Origin: Manduca sexta
Taxonomy: Eukaryota; Arthropoda; Insecta; Lepidoptera; Sphingidae
Direction of reading: 5' to 3'
NCBI RefSeq assembly: GCF_014839805.1
Contig: NC_051131.1
Location: 12,016,913-12,080,912, forward strand
Length of the DNA: 64,000 bases
The notes under the pieces are model-generated. The model made no database searches, had not been told where the DNA came from, and saw only the letters and a list, made by a program, of their open reading frames with translations. Position 1 is the first letter of the stretch, and each line of letters begins with the position of its first letter. Below are positions 1 to 12,450 of this stretch, in pieces. A program made the position numbers and the translations under genes.

Positions 1-576
1 TTGTCATATTCCTGACGGGTAATATGGTTATCGTTTAGTATATTTTTTGTACACATTTTTGTAGAGTTGTTCGTTTGGGTAATTGTGGTTTAATTTAAAC
101 AATAGTCGCAACAAAACTGTATAATTTTTTTTTTTTTATATTCAGCCGATATATTTTTTTTTAAATGCATCAAAACGCTACAAACAAAACTTTTCTCGTA
201 TAATATGGTACAACATGGTGTCCACCGGCTGTCTGTTTGAATGAAGCTGGTTATATTTAATCCGAACATTGTTTATTGCAGTTTTATTGTATTCGCTCGA
301 ACGTAAATACTTGGTCAGCTGTCAGCTCGCACGGACATAGCAGAATGGCACCAATGCGATGTTTAATGTTCATTTACATCGACTGCGTTCCATTAAATCA
401 ATCAGACGGTAATTTATTGCTACTTACAAATTAAGAACAATATTGAAGACGAAAAAAAAATCGATGGAATTTTATTATCACATTTCTCAAGACACTGTCC
501 CTGTATTTGAAACCTTACTCATTTTCAGAGTACCACTTCCTTATCTACGACTCTAACATATTAGACTAGGTTTGCT
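1..576. other. AT-rich sequence, no gene seen
   Basis: Long A and T runs, including a T-rich stretch near 127-138, and no reading frame of substance. A slightly less AT-rich patch lies at about 300-420. I see nothing that can be named. Confidence 0.5.
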
Positions 577-717
577 ATGTGGATAATTGCAAACACACGG
601 AAACGGCGTGAATGCATGAAAGGATTGATGAAGGTGGAGGAACCGCGAGAAGTATGCCAGAATCGTGCAAAGTGGCAATCCATAGTCTCTTCATACTTCT
701 ATGAGATAGAGACGTGA
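577..717 (+). pseudogene. Possible LINE reverse-transcriptase C-terminal scrap
   Basis: The 46-codon frame from the ATG at 577 to the TGA at 715-717 contains EEPREVCQNRAKWQSIVS. Endings of this kind (acidic residues, an R-E-V-C-like stretch, then R-x-K-W and a short tail) occur at the C-terminus of some insect non-LTR retrotransposon polyproteins. This is a memory-based resemblance over about 35 residues. No upstream reverse-transcriptase motif is visible, so it would be a short 5'-truncated relic. The opposite strand also has an open frame here, which I treat as a shadow. A chance frame is possible. Confidence 0.3.
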
Positions 718-2487
718 TACTAGGTATGTATGTATAACATTGACACTTATCAAGCGTTCCGTCTATATATAGCATAGGTAATCTCACGACATCCTTACAG
801 TTTAGAAACGCACACGTTTAGATATCTGGAACTAATAAAAACCAAGTCATACTCCCTTAGTTAGTGTAAACCCATTTAGAAAGCAACATAAAACTAATAG
901 GAATATTACGGATACCGGCGTTTACGATTTGTTCACATTAAACTTTCCTTTCCACATGAAAATGCAATAATTATGTAAAGTGAACGAGTATTAACTGTTA
1001 AATCGCGTAATGTGCCCGCCTCGGACGAATGCGAAATAAGCTTTTGTATCGAATAAGCTTTTATCGTTATATCGACACTGTGTTATGTATCGAATAATAA
1101 GGCTCTACGAATATTTTATATTTTTAATGTTTTTATGCGTTTCTGTTATATCTTAAGATTGTAATCTTGATAGCTGTAATGGTTATTATATCTCAGTTAC
1201 ACGAAAGTAGGATGTATATATATTATGTAGGATTTAATAGCTACATTTTTGTAATAATATCTATTTTATTGCCGGTGCTTATACCTGCTCTATAAGCACC
1301 AAGCAATCTTCCATTGGCTCTGAAATTAATTTATATTTTTATATTTTAAAACGACAACATTAGGAAATTATAGCTATAAAACTGTTAAAAGACAATTTCC
1401 AAAGCACATTCGAAAACCCTACGCTCGCTCGTAAAATTTTATCGCTCACTATTCCGTAAAGCAAATATTAGTGGTCCTAAATACTTGTTATTAATAACAA
1501 CTGAGCAGGCCGCTATGTGATATTCGCACGCGACCATAGGAAAGCGCGAGTTACGAATGCGCGACCGACGACCGTGGCGGTATGCGTACATCTTGAAATG
1601 TCACTGTATTTTGTGATATTTGTAACAAATACATTCCTTTTCGAAAAGACGTATCGACGCTTGAAAGGCAATAGTATCTAAACGACAATCAGTAATTTTT
1701 GAGTAGAGTGCTTAAGGTTTTGATTTTTGTATGATAATTCATAACAATTCAACTTTTTATTTTATAAAGATATAGTCTAATGTTATTAAAATTGTCCTAG
1801 ATTTACAAAACCTAGACCAAATGACACAGAAAAGAATGGCGATTCAAAATATTTATATAATTCATTTTCGGTATATTTATCCCTTAGATATCGCCTTTCA
1901 AGCGTCGGTATAAGAAACTTTAATTTTCATGTAAGAGAAATTGATGTTTTAGAAGAAAACCGTCCGTGTGCTGCGGTACAGAGCTTTGTATTACGTAGTT
2001 TTTGGTGGGGATGCTGTTGTTTTTGAGCAGCCTGGATGCTTAACATCAGGCTTGTGACTACCTCGTCTTGTTATTCAGCTGTAGTATATTAAAATATCAA
2101 TATGCAGTTGCTTCGAACAAATATATATCATAAAACAAAAAACGACGAGGAAAACTTTGCTTATTCAAAATACAGTAAAGCATAAAATGAAATCTTTATA
2201 ATACCAACAGTGCAATGTGAATAAAAAATATTAATCTCGGAAAATATTTTTTTACATTTCTCCGAGCGCTGGGACGTCACTCGTACAACTTGGGAGTCGT
2301 AAAATGTAGGAACATTTTATGTGGTAATTTTAGAAGAGTACCCAACATCCGCAAACAAGCGTATCTCGCCTCTCCGCTGAGATATCTAAACTTTATATTT
2401 GTTGGGATTTTATTTCAGCGTCCGAAAGTAGCCGGGGGAGAATTATTTTCACTTTAAATAAAATATGATTATGTATTAAGAAATATG
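718..2487. other. AT-rich sequence without a gene
   Basis: No coding region seen. A short CpG-containing patch at about 1505-1585 stands out from its surroundings but has no reading frame or recognisable motif. The rest is low-complexity AT-rich DNA. Confidence 0.45.
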
Positions 2488-2545
2488 GTATCGCTTACCA
2501 TCAGGTGAACGGCAAGTCCGTTTCGTCATTCAAAGCATAAAAATT
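2488..2545 (+). mobile_element. Non-LTR retrotransposon 3'-end fragment
   Basis: The phrase cgcttaccatcaggtgaacg followed by a cgtc-ttcaaagc ending matches the 3' end of the longer copies at 39302-39592 (minus) and 48411-48688 (plus). Only the last ~55 bases are present, as expected of a severely 5'-truncated insertion. Confidence 0.5.
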
Positions 2546-2699
2546 AGAGAAAAATAATTTATTATATGTAATTAAATTGTAATTTTGTTTTCAGTTCGCA
2601 ATTTAATGACATAATGATTTCTTTTGAGCTAAAATTTTAAAAAATTATAAAAAGTTGTATAATTGTAAAATATATTGTAACTTTGACTTTACGGATGAA

Positions 2700-2812
2700 C
2701 AACACCTCAGTCCCCCCCGTGACCATGAAGGCTGCAAAGTCTTCGAAACGTCGGGAGAAAATAAAATACCAGCACCGCGATAGAATCCGAAAATTAGTTT
2801 AATTTCAATTTA
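2700..2812 (+). repeat. Copy of the 'gaccatgaaggctgc' repeat family
   Basis: Contains gtgaccatgaaggctgcaaa, then a cgtcgggagaaaata-like segment and an accgcgata...aatt ending. The same order occurs at 45195-45288, and the outer part also matches 35985-36080 and 57325-57430. This copy is a half element, because the complementary arm is missing. Class not recognised. Confidence 0.5.
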
Positions 2813-2956
2813 ATGACATTAATAAAATGACAGTCGACAGAGCCTCATGTTTCAATATTGAATAGAGAATAATCATGAATAGTAAAATAAACTACTTTCC
2901 CTTAGTATCTGTGTTTTTGAGCGTCTATACTAGATTTGATGCGAGCACGACATAAG

Positions 2957-3190
2957 TAGAGTGGGGTCTGATAGAATGTCAACTGGCGAGAGATGATTAC
3001 CCTCGGCAGTCGACACAATTATGCCGGCCCGTTGAAACTGGATATACATATGCTGATCCCGGAATGCAACACGGCGTGGGCCACTATAGCTGTTACACTA
3101 TTAACACCACTTTTACGATTGACGCTATCCCAGTGGATATAAAATATATCCTACCACCAGCGAAGGGATATAAAATATATTCTGCCGACT
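2957..3190 (+). repeat. Dispersed family G, copy A (plus)
   Basis: Shares ordered blocks with 7779-7980 (plus), 10870-11085 (minus) and 18870-19080 (minus): gtggggt..., gagagatgattaccc, cagtcgacacaattatgcc, a ggatatacaca-like block, gtgggccactat, and a gatataaaatatatcctacc ending. The last block is partly repeated in tandem (about 3135-3180). The 70-codon frame across it is not maintained in the other copies, so I treat the copy as non-coding. Probably a short retroelement or MITE; the class is unknown to me. Confidence 0.55.
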
Positions 3191-4653
3191 ACAGCCCCGC
3201 CATTCGACTCTCTTTCCCTAATATCAAAGATTGCGGGCTGCGCAAGTGCATGCAACCGCAAGACCATACTTTTTAATATAGAAAAAGCCTTTTCTTATTT
3301 TTTTGTCGCTATTCTTTCAGACGATTCTTTTTTCTCGAAATTATATTTCTATAAAAGTAGAATATACATACTCACGATCGAGCTACTATTAGATATAAAT
3401 ATTATCAAACATATTTTTTTTTTGTACTCTCTACGACATAAACATTGATTTCAATTTCCATTCGTTTAATATTTATTGCTGTTATAAATAAGTCAGAATC
3501 TATTTTAACAGCCGTTATCAGAGCATTTGAGACGAGATAGTATCTTTGATAAGATCTCAGTCGCACAGTTATTAACGATTTACAGGAGAAAACTGGGCGC
3601 GACACGATTTGTGATTGACGCATCGGACTGAAGTCGTTTCTATGTTTTACTACTGTTGTTCATTTGCGTGTTATTCTATAGTAACACGATTTACATGTCA
3701 TTTAACATGTATTTGATGAAGAATCTTATTATAGCTAGGCAAAGTAAAATATAATAATAGAGATCAGCTTATAAGCATATTTAGGAATAAATTAGCATTT
3801 ATTTATAAAGGGGTTTTAAGTAATTGTTACAATATTAACATTGTTTTATAGAGACGAAAATATAATATTGTAATACTAATATACATTTTTCATTTATAAG
3901 TTAATTTATCTTAGAAGAAGTTATTTCATTTAAATTACAATAACAAGCTATTGATTTATGCAAATTGATTTATGTTATAAGTTAACATAGCTTTATTTCG
4001 CACGCCATCTGGCAGAATGTATCGATTTTTTTATTTTTCTGTGTTTATACTTACATTCAATCCAAATAAAACATTCTGATCCTATTTTTCGTTATCGATT
4101 CTTAAGAAATTGACAAGAAATTCGAAAATTGACCATAAATTTAAATCCATCTACATGGAATACGCACATTGCTACAAACACAGTTACTTACCGAGTTAGT
4201 TAGCAAAAAAAAACAAGCATAACCCGTCCAATAGGATGGATTAAAATGTATGTATATGAGCTAATTTAACCAGTGGAAAAACTTGACCCGCTGAGATTGA
4301 TCCTAGATCCGCGAGCCGCCGGCCCGGTCGGCACACCCGCTGCGCGACAGTGCTCAATCAGTTGCGATCTACAATGTCTTACAAACTAACACTAATTTAA
4401 TGCGGCTCCGATACTAATATTAACCTCATTCCTCGTTGAACCGTGTTAATGGTCTGGTGGCGCTTAATCGGCAATGTAGAGCATGATTTTTTAATTTGCA
4501 ACTTAAGTAGTATTTGCACGCGACGCTTTCGTCATTCTCCTCTCAAAATGAAGATCCGTATCCCAGATAATGTAGCTTTTTTAAAATAAAATTTGAATAG
4601 ATTCAGACACCCAACAGTCACAATAACAAATTTTACCTCTTTACAATACATTG
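3191..4653. other. AT-rich sequence, no gene seen
   Basis: No credible coding region. A small GC-rich island at about 4290-4345 (cgcgagccgccggcccggtc) interrupts very AT-rich DNA and could be a regulatory patch or a repeat scrap. Confidence 0.4.
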
Positions 4654-4891
4654 TTGGCTCACTATTAAAAGCTTCTATTATATTTGATGTACTACAAATT
4701 AAATTATAATTATACCACATAATTTTATACATTTTTTAAGACAATTTCCATATATCCCAAAAGATTAATAAAGGATGAATAAAGAAAGGATGAGGGACTA
4801 TTGTCTTTTTTAATTTTATTTTCTAGAAATTTAAAATGTTATTTTTCCAAAATAAATAAAAAATTACACAAGAACTTGTAATTGTGAGTCA
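4654..4891. mobile_element. MITE with TGGCTCAC termini, copy 1
   Basis: The left end tggctcactattaaaa at 4654 and the right end ...ttgtaattgtgagtca ending at about 4891 are inverted complements. The same termini bound elements at 11429-11637 and 41240-41424, with shared internal T-rich and A-rich blocks. It has no coding capacity. About 238 bp, so a MITE of unassigned superfamily. Confidence 0.55.
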
Positions 4892-7289
4892 GTGATATGT
4901 AGATATAATGAAATGAAGAGATCCCTCGTCTATAATATCATCCGCCATTTTCTATAAACGACTCAATCGCTTCTTTCGATCTATTTTAAAAATGGACCAA
5001 TCACAACGAAGATTTTTTGATATGTTTACAAATGAGTTATTCTGAGTGGTTCATTTACGAAATCGGATTGAACATTGAGATTGGGATTGTTTATTAAAGA
5101 ACTTGTATCACGCCTAGCCATAAATACAACAAATATCAACACGTTTTACCAAATGCACCCGTTGCACTCATATGTGAAGCAAATTTTTACACGATCGAAT
5201 AAAACACTTATTTGACGCGTTTTTACGCACCATTAAAACGTAAAATTGGCATAATAAAAACGGCAGAGTGTCGACGACGGGCTAATTAATTAACGGCACT
5301 ATATGTTTTTAGATCGTAAACACTAATGATGGTTTTATTGAATCACTCTTCGAATGATCCGAACTTTGACGATGTGTTTGAACGATTCCAGTTGCAACCC
5401 GTCGTGATGTCATTCGGTATTAATGTTATATAACGTCCTAAAGTTATTAAGTTGTGACGAAGTTTAAGGATATTTTTAAACGACGTATTTTTTATTACGA
5501 CTTGGTAAAGTTGCATAACGACGAACGAGAGATATGCGTGGGCGTCCCTAGGACGATTTTAGAATGAAGCAAATCTCCTATATTGGGTGTACATGTAATA
5601 AACTCGAAACTTGGCTTGGAAAAACGAGCCAGTATTGCAGGAATTTATCAATGTAATACTCAGAGCAATTCTGTAGTACACATAATCAGACACTTATTCC
5701 CTCATTAGTAAAGTCATCAATATGACAGTATTTATACTACTACATCTTAAACATATATTTTTAATTTATTCGGAAAACAAACGGTGACTTATGACATCTA
5801 ATTACAAAAAATTAAGCACCATTTTCACATATATTTACACGTTCTCACATAATATGTGTGTCTTAATAGAACTTATTCATTACCTAAGATAAAAAACAAG
5901 AGAATTCAATATTTATTACATTAAATATAAAAAATATGATCCACATATTTTAATCATAATATGTAAATACTACACGTTATCAAACCAGTGCTTATGTAAT
6001 AATGATTTAAATACATATGTGCGCGGTTTTGTTATAAAAAAAATCAAGTTCATATTTTTATTTCACATCGCGTTTATTTATATTTTAAAAAATAAATACT
6101 TCACCGAAAACACACGAATCACCAATTGCCATACAAGGGTACCGCCTCATTTGAAAGTACAATACGCCTTTAAGTCGATGTACGATCGGTATCTGTAGCA
6201 TAATAAGTGCAACTTAATGTCTTGTTGACACGAGTAATTAATTAAATATCATAAAAATAAAATTTAAGGCATATTGCACGATATTTACTTAATGTGATAA
6301 CTACATTAAATAAATGAGTCATAAATGGTGGTCTCGATATGTTGCCATTAAGGCACGAGTCCAAAATAAAAGTGAATGGTGCGTATGAATCATTTTTTTT
6401 AATTAAACACTGGTATTTCAGTGTGTTTTCTTTGTGGTCTGTAGTTATACCAGAAGCCAGTATAAGCATGGAGTAGATAGAGACTTAATTATAAATATCA
6501 GTATTGATTCTAAAATGTACAATAAGTTAGCGTTCGTTTTTTTATAGCAGAATGTGTAGTCTAGGAAGTCAGGAGGTGTTGTGTGGTCAGAAGTTGTCAA
6601 AAACACTATATAGTTTATTTTCGAGATTAATCAACACCCGCAAATGTTTTGTTAAATTGTAAAAGTTGATAATTAAGTAATAATTATGCTGTATTCATTT
6701 GCTACTGAACCTACCCATATTTGAAATACCTATTTATATCAATTAATTTAAGAAAGGATTATTCTATTGCTCATGTATTTAATTATTAAAAAATAAATTT
6801 ACATTCATGGTTGCTTAATTAACTATATATTTTCATCCTAAATGAACATTTTCTTCAAACATACGATGGATAATATAGTAAACAACGTAATATCTTCCTC
6901 GCCTGTACCATATAATATAATATTTTTAAAATGTAAAAGCAAATTAACTTGCAGTTCCAGAGTTTTGTAGAACACATGACTCACAAGCGACGCGCGATCT
7001 CATTCGGTTCCGATGCCATTTCTACGAATTCGGAGACACAATGCCGTATAAACACAGCAATGTACATTTAAAAGCTATCAATATACTCAATATTGTTATT
7101 CAAGTATTTACAGATAAATTAAAACTGTTTACAGCCAATATTAACTCGAGAGAACAAAGGAAGGCTAATTGTGCGTCAGCATGCAAAGCGCGGATTAAAA
7201 TCCATAAATTCCAAAATTGGTAACGTAAAAATTGGTTTAATTTTAAATATAAACCGATGAATGAAACGATAATCGATAAAATCAGTCCA
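4892..7289. other. AT-rich sequence, no gene seen
   Basis: No supported coding region. The stretch 5260-5580 is less AT-biased and holds several TAAT-type homeodomain-like words (for example gctaattaattaac near 5281), which could be regulatory, but such words are common in AT-rich DNA. Confidence 0.4.
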
Positions 7290-7520
7290 ATTAGTGATAA
7301 AAGTAAATCAGGGCGGAGGTAAGGTCGGCCCTATTAGCCGAGTAGGGTTGGGTTGGAAAGTGATCGTAATTAAGGAAGGTCGGTATAAACAATGCGATGT
7401 CGGTATAACGAAGGTCGACTTGAGACTAACCCGGTGGCCTTATAAGGCGCAGGCCGACAGACTTGTGGGCGGCGGAGACACGCTGGCTGTGAATAATGTC
7501 GCCAAATGATTGCGTTGGCA
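7290..7520. other. GC-elevated unique patch
   Basis: About 230 bp with many CpG and GG/CC words (gggcggaggtaaggtcggcc at 7311-7330) inside AT-rich flanks. A 71-codon plus-strand frame spans it, but its translation shows no domain and its codons lack a coding look. Function unknown; a regulatory or conserved non-coding patch is one possibility. Confidence 0.3.
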
Positions 7521-7778
7521 TAGCAACTGTTTTGTGTGTGCGCGTCACATTTTGTTTAACTATAGATACTATACAGTTTGTATACCGCTTTATATAGAGT
7601 ATGACACATCCATTACTATAGAATGTTATTCATAAAAGGTTTTATTTATTAAACAGAATGACGAGTCGAGTAATTCTATTTAACAAAATTTCAAAACAAA
7701 CAATATTACCTAACAATGGTACCAGGAAAATTATATTTATTAGACATGGATGGCAAAGTGACCGCACTGCAGTTGACG

Positions 7779-7980
7779 GTAAGTGGAGTCCAACAAAATA
7801 TCAACTGATGAGAGATAATTACGTCTCAGCAGTCGACACAATTATGCCGGCCTGTTGGAACCGGATATACACAGGCTTATCTCTGAATGAGACACACTTA
7901 CATGGGCCTCTATGGCGGGTTTAAAGACATTGTGTACGGTCGACGCTATGCGAGTGCATATAAAATATATCCTACCATAA
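7779..7980 (+). repeat. Dispersed family G, copy B (plus)
   Basis: Runs through the family's blocks in order: ggagtccaacaaaa, gagagataattacgtctcag, cagtcgacacaattatgccg, ggatatacacaggct, acacactta, gggcctctatgg, and gcatataaaatatatcctac. It passes directly into the 96-bp array that begins at 8001, and the first bases of the array unit resemble the family's own 3' end. Confidence 0.55.
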
Positions 7981-8000
7981 CAGATACCATACTCCGTATA

Positions 8001-8480
8001 CAACAATACCTACAACCAGCAGATAAATACATAGATGCTGTGCAGTTATGTTCAGTAGCTTTGCAAGCACACTATCACGTCCAGAGTCTCAGTATACGAC
8101 AATACCTACAACCAGCAGATAAATACATAGATGCTGTGCAGTTATGTTCAGTAGCTTTGCAAGCACACTATCACGTCCAGAGTCTCAGTATACGACAATA
8201 CCTACAACCAGCAGATAAATACATAAACGCTGCGCAATTATTTTCAGTAGCTTTGCAAGCACACTATCACGTCCAGAGTCTCAGTATACGACAATACCTA
8301 CAACCAGCAGATAAATACATAGATGCTGTGCAGTTATGTTCAGTAGCGTTGCAAGCACACTATCACGTCCAGAGTCCCAGTATACGACAATACCTACAAC
8401 CGACAGATAAATACATAGATGCTGTGCAGTTATGTTCAGTAGCGTTGCAAGCACACTATCACGTCCAGAGTCTCAGTATA
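8001..8480 (+). repeat. Tandem array, 5 units of exactly 96 bp
   Basis: Units lie at 8001-8096, 8097-8192, 8193-8288, 8289-8384 and 8385-8480, with a 9-bp partial sixth. Each begins c-a/g-acaatac and ends agtata. Because 96 is divisible by 3, one plus-strand frame (7887-8525) stays open and translates to five 32-residue repeats such as QYLQPADKYI. Units 1 and 2 are identical except at the second base; unit 3 carries a cluster of changes (INAAQLF for IDAVQLC). The changes are mostly amino-acid altering, which argues against constraint. There is no signal peptide, domain or splice context. I read it as a minisatellite grown from the 3' end of family G copy B, with an incidental reading frame. 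Confidence 0.85.
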
Positions 8481-8489
8481 CAACAATAC

Positions 8490-8886
8490 GTGACATTTTC
8501 ACGTCCAACACTTGACTTAAGGTAAACGTTATGGCGTTGTAACGGGATGCTCTCAAGGTCCTGCGTTTCAGTACAACGTAGAAATTAAAAATAAAACATG
8601 ATATGAGAACCGTGACTGGTCAGTTGAATCGACATATCAGCTAAGGTTATATTATGGTACGAACTGTTGTTTCAGAAATATAATAAAAATATAGTTATTA
8701 CAGATTTTATATAATAAATTGCATTCGATTTGTAGGTTTTTTGGTGAGTAAACATTAGGTAATGGAATTGGTTTAAACTAAACAATCTCTAGAAAGACTC
8801 CCGATTTTACTCCAGGGCTCGGAGTACGTAAACTTATTTCGAAAATAATTATGCTAACTTGATATCACACACTCACACATTCATTC
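8490..8886. other. AT-rich sequence, no gene seen
   Basis: Nothing recognisable between the tandem array and the SINE downstream. Confidence 0.4.
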
Positions 8887-9140
8887 TTTTATACCTTTTA
8901 TACCCTAAGGGGTAGGTAGAGGCACTGGTGTCCCACTTTCCGCCATGTGTGTTCCGACGGAACGGCGACGGCTACGGCGAGCGACGGCATGATGTGATAG
9001 CATTAACCGAATCGCCATACCTGGCACAAATTCCGTACTTAGGGTTGATATTGAGCAGAAAAACGCCATATCACTGCCCGACACGGGGGTCGAATCTGAG
9101 ACCAGCACTAAAATCGTACAACTACGCCACTGAGCCATCC
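8887..9140 (-). mobile_element. tRNA-derived SINE, HaSE-like (minus)
   Basis: Read on the minus strand, it starts near 9140 with a tRNA-like head (gctcagtggcgtagttgtac, then a degenerate B box over about 9090-9100), continues with cagtgatatggcgttttt and a gctatcacatcatgcc-type block, and ends with gcctctacctacccctta. The same order occurs in the better-preserved copy at 14385-14600. The open frames on both strands here are incidental. The family resembles HaSE-type SINEs of moths, by recognition only. Confidence 0.65.
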
Positions 9141-10869
9141 ATATCAGTCGTGAATTGCGTGCTTCGTTACCTAATTAGAATAATTGAAGAAAATACCATA
9201 TATGGACAGGTCGAGTTCTCAGTAACGTCTTGGTAACACGTACACAAAACTTATGACTAGAAAGATCACGCTAAACTTCTGAGAAATGCCGCACAACACG
9301 CTCTATGTTCGGAAACTTCTTGGATTCGTAATAAGGAAATCCGACGGAAAACTGTATGCGGTTCAGAAAAGTCATCATAGACCTATTGTTTGAGCGCCAA
9401 GGAGTTTATTTAATCCTATTATTATAACTACGATCTTATTAGAAACTATTGTAATATTTTTGCTGACTTTCGAGGACTTTGTATTTATTTTATTTTTATT
9501 TTTTATTTAGACATAACCACAGAGTATAATTTATAATTATGCAAAAAGGATGCATATAATAGTGCCAACAACGCTAAATTCAAACTCCGATAAAAGCTAC
9601 GCAAAACATTCCAATTTTAAACACTAAATTACAAATCATGTTTTTAAGCCTTATACAATCACTCTAGTTAGACATTTATTTATAAAACTATTTAGACTTA
9701 CTTTATCGGTCACTTCCTGAATTTGCTATAATATAAATTTCCAGGCATCTATATCGTATATCTACACATCGAACCATGAAACCGACTATTCAAATATCTC
9801 AAAAGTCTTTACCACGAGAAACAAACCCACACGAAGTACTCGTACCAACACAAACGAATATTTTTCTCAGTATCATTAAACACACATTGTATTACCCGTA
9901 ATCAATTCAAAGACATTTCCTAGTTAACGGGGGACGTTGAAATGTTGCCCATTTCCCTGCATTAAATCAGTCGGACTAATGCGCCGGCGATTATGTCCAC
10001 GTAATTGATTAACTACTCATACAGATTTGATACTTATGTTATGTGATACCGGTGTATGTCGGAAACATTGACAAGTATATTATGGATAAGTTATGAATTA
10101 TAATATTACCCAACTATGATGAAATAAGGTATTGATTTAAACATACTATTTAGGTAATAATTTAAACACCCAAGTATGAAGGTCCATTTTGCGTTCCACT
10201 CTAGCCTTACTATAAATTATCAGAATTTTTATGTGATAAAGTGTTGGCTTTACTGTGCTTGTATTTTACTGTGGAGTAAAGACTATTTTGATTTATTGAA
10301 TGGAGCATTTCGGACGCTGTGGTACCTATCATTATCTGTCAAAACGTCATAGAGGTTGCCGAAGCTCTATTAAATCTGTTTCTCCTTCTTAATTTATGTT
10401 TTTCCTTACTATGTTATTTTATAATACACTGAGGAAGATTATGGAAAATGAAATAATCCCTATTTATGTCCGTTTAATTTAATTACAAAACAATGAAGTA
10501 TCGCGGTCATACAATTCTGTGTCCAAGGCGCGGCTCACCAATCAAAATTTTCAATTTTAATTACTCGAAAGCAATTCGAAAATATAAGAATAAGCACAAT
10601 AACAACTCGTTAAACAAGAAAGCGTGCGAAAAAACATACAAACACGTCGCTAATAACCGCTGATTGGGCCGCAGACTCATTACTACTACAGAAGAACGGT
10701 TGGCGAAGTGTAATTGCGGGCCGGTTGCTTGAAAAAACCAATAATCTGTTTGATCAAACGTCAACTTTCCATTTCATCCGATATGCCGATACCTTTTGCG
10801 CTGTGTTCTCACTTGAACTGGTTAAATTCATGAACTCACGGCTGTATCTTGGAAAAGATAGGACAGATT
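9141..10869. other. AT-rich sequence, no gene seen
   Basis: No coding region supported. Contains a low-complexity T/A stretch at about 9480-9510 (ttattttatttttatttttt) and otherwise ordinary AT-rich DNA. Confidence 0.4.
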
Positions 10870-11085
10870 GCTGGTGATGGGATATTTTATATACGGCCGG
10901 ATAGCGATCATCGTACACAACGGTGCCATAGTGGCCCACGTAAGTGTGTCGCGTTCCGGGATCAGCCTGTGTATATCCGGTTCCGTCAGGCCGGCATAAT
11001 TATGTGCCGAGGGGTAATCAACTCTCGTCAGTCGACATTCTATTGGACACCACTCCAATTAAAATCAGGTGCAGTGGGGTCACTG
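10870..11085 (-). repeat. Dispersed family G, copy C (minus)
   Basis: On the plus strand the blocks appear as reverse complements: ggatagcgatcatcgtacac, gtaagtgtgtcgcgttccgg, ggccggcataattatg, gtcagtcgacattctattgg, and cagtggggtcac at the far end. This copy and copy D are the least rearranged and best define the family at about 210-230 bp. The overlapping short frames on both strands differ between copies and are not genes. Confidence 0.6.
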
Positions 11086-11428
11086 CCGTGCCCGTTTGTA
11101 AAAAAAGATGTATAGTACAAAAAGTCCTTTATGGTGTTATTGGCGGTGTGGCTTACCATCGGTCGAGTGGCTTGCTAATCTTATTCATTTGCGTAAAATA
11201 TACTGAGCTATGCGATATCGTGCAATTCTATCATAAAAATTAACAAAAATCTTTGATAATTCACTTGTATTTTCAACTCGTAAGTCACTTATATGAACTG
11301 CTCTACTTGAAGTTCGTATTTATAGTCTAACTTTGTGCCCAGCAGTCTCACAGGCAAAATACTGTACTAGACAAAATGATAAAACTGTTAATATTACTAT
11401 AAGTTTTCTCAAGCTATACTTACATTTT
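11086..11428. other. AT-rich sequence, no gene seen
   Basis: Nothing recognisable apart from AT-rich words. Confidence 0.4.
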
Positions 11429-11637
11429 GCTGGTTCATTATTAAAATGTTCTTGTAATTTTTTTTTGCACAATTTTATTTATATCACATGATTCTTTTTT
11501 AGTAAATATTTAATCCCGAATGTAAGTATAGAGGAGACCATGAATTATTGCTATTTCAAATTTTTACCAAAATGAAAAGTTTAAATGTCGTTTTTCCAAC
11601 ATAAAAAAAAATACATAGGACCTTATTATGCACCAGC
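11429..11637. mobile_element. MITE with TGGCTCAC-type termini, copy 2
   Basis: The left end gctggttcattattaa and right end ttattatgcaccagc are inverted complements. The internal block cccgaatgtaagtatagagg and the ggacctta near the right end match copy 3 at 41240-41424. About 209 bp, no coding capacity. Confidence 0.55.
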
Positions 11638-12257
11638 TATTTATATCTATCATCTCCACAAATAAGAAGATAATCTCAATCAACTTCCAATTCCATTCAT
11701 TTAATAATGACTATTAAACCCCATTTGTGACCCAAATTTTTACACCTGCAATTGATAACGTAGTTTTCGAACAAGTTTAGACATAATTCAAGTCACGGAG
11801 GACATCAAAAAGGCAACCTAAATCCGACAAGCTTTTAGGCTTGATTAATTAGCAATAATTGCAAATGTCGAGCATTTTGCACACGTGTTAATCAATCTAT
11901 GGGATCTTAATCATTGGAGGTTAATAGCACTGATAAAAAACACGGATGACGTGTATATCCTACTATTTTACGACTAAATCCATCAATTTTACGAGTTTCT
12001 AAATGATCGAAATGTTGATTAATATGACATTTCGCAAATTCCCGTTCGCGTAACTGTAAATAAATAGCTTTATTAACGACTAATCTACATTTAGAAAATT
12101 TTACATTTATCGTGTAAAAGCATCTATTTTGTTGTCTCCGTTGCATTATTTCATTTCAAACGCAAAAATAGTTACTTTTAATTATAATGAATATCGTATA
12201 GATTGGTTCTATAAATATTCAAATCATAACAGAAACCGACATCCTTAAATATTACAT
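11638..12257. other. AT-rich sequence, no gene seen
   Basis: No coding region. A 79-codon minus-strand frame at 11907-12146 shows no coding character. Confidence 0.4.
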
Positions 12258-12450
12258 AACAAAGTCCCCCGCTGCGTCTGTCTGAAAGATATAAACTCAA
12301 AAATTATCGAACAGATTTCGATGAAATTTAGTATGGAGATAGTTACAGATCTTGAGAATGACATAGGCTACTTTTTATTCCGGGTTCAATATATAGCAAA
12401 ACTTTTATTCCAGAAAAAAAAATCACGCTAGCAAAATTTTGTTAAACCAT
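12258..12450 (+). repeat. Dispersed 'cccccgc...gatttcgatgaaattt' repeat, copy 1
   Basis: Contains tcccccgctgcgtctgtctg, aactcaaaaattatcgaaca, gatgaaatttagtatggaga and ggctactttttattccggg. The same order occurs at 63385-63560 and, more diverged, at 37445-37622. This arrangement is common in lepidopteran DNA and is probably the 3' part of a retroelement, but I cannot assign the class. Confidence 0.5.

Noticed and set aside
8001..8480. CRISPR-like array
   Set aside because: Units are directly adjacent with no unique spacers, and the genome is eukaryotic.
8887..9236. Overlapping frames on both strands
   Set aside because: Both cross a SINE copy and show no domain.
10754..11243. Cluster of overlapping short frames on both strands
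   Set aside because: They fall on family G copy C, and the frames are not shared with copies A, B or D.
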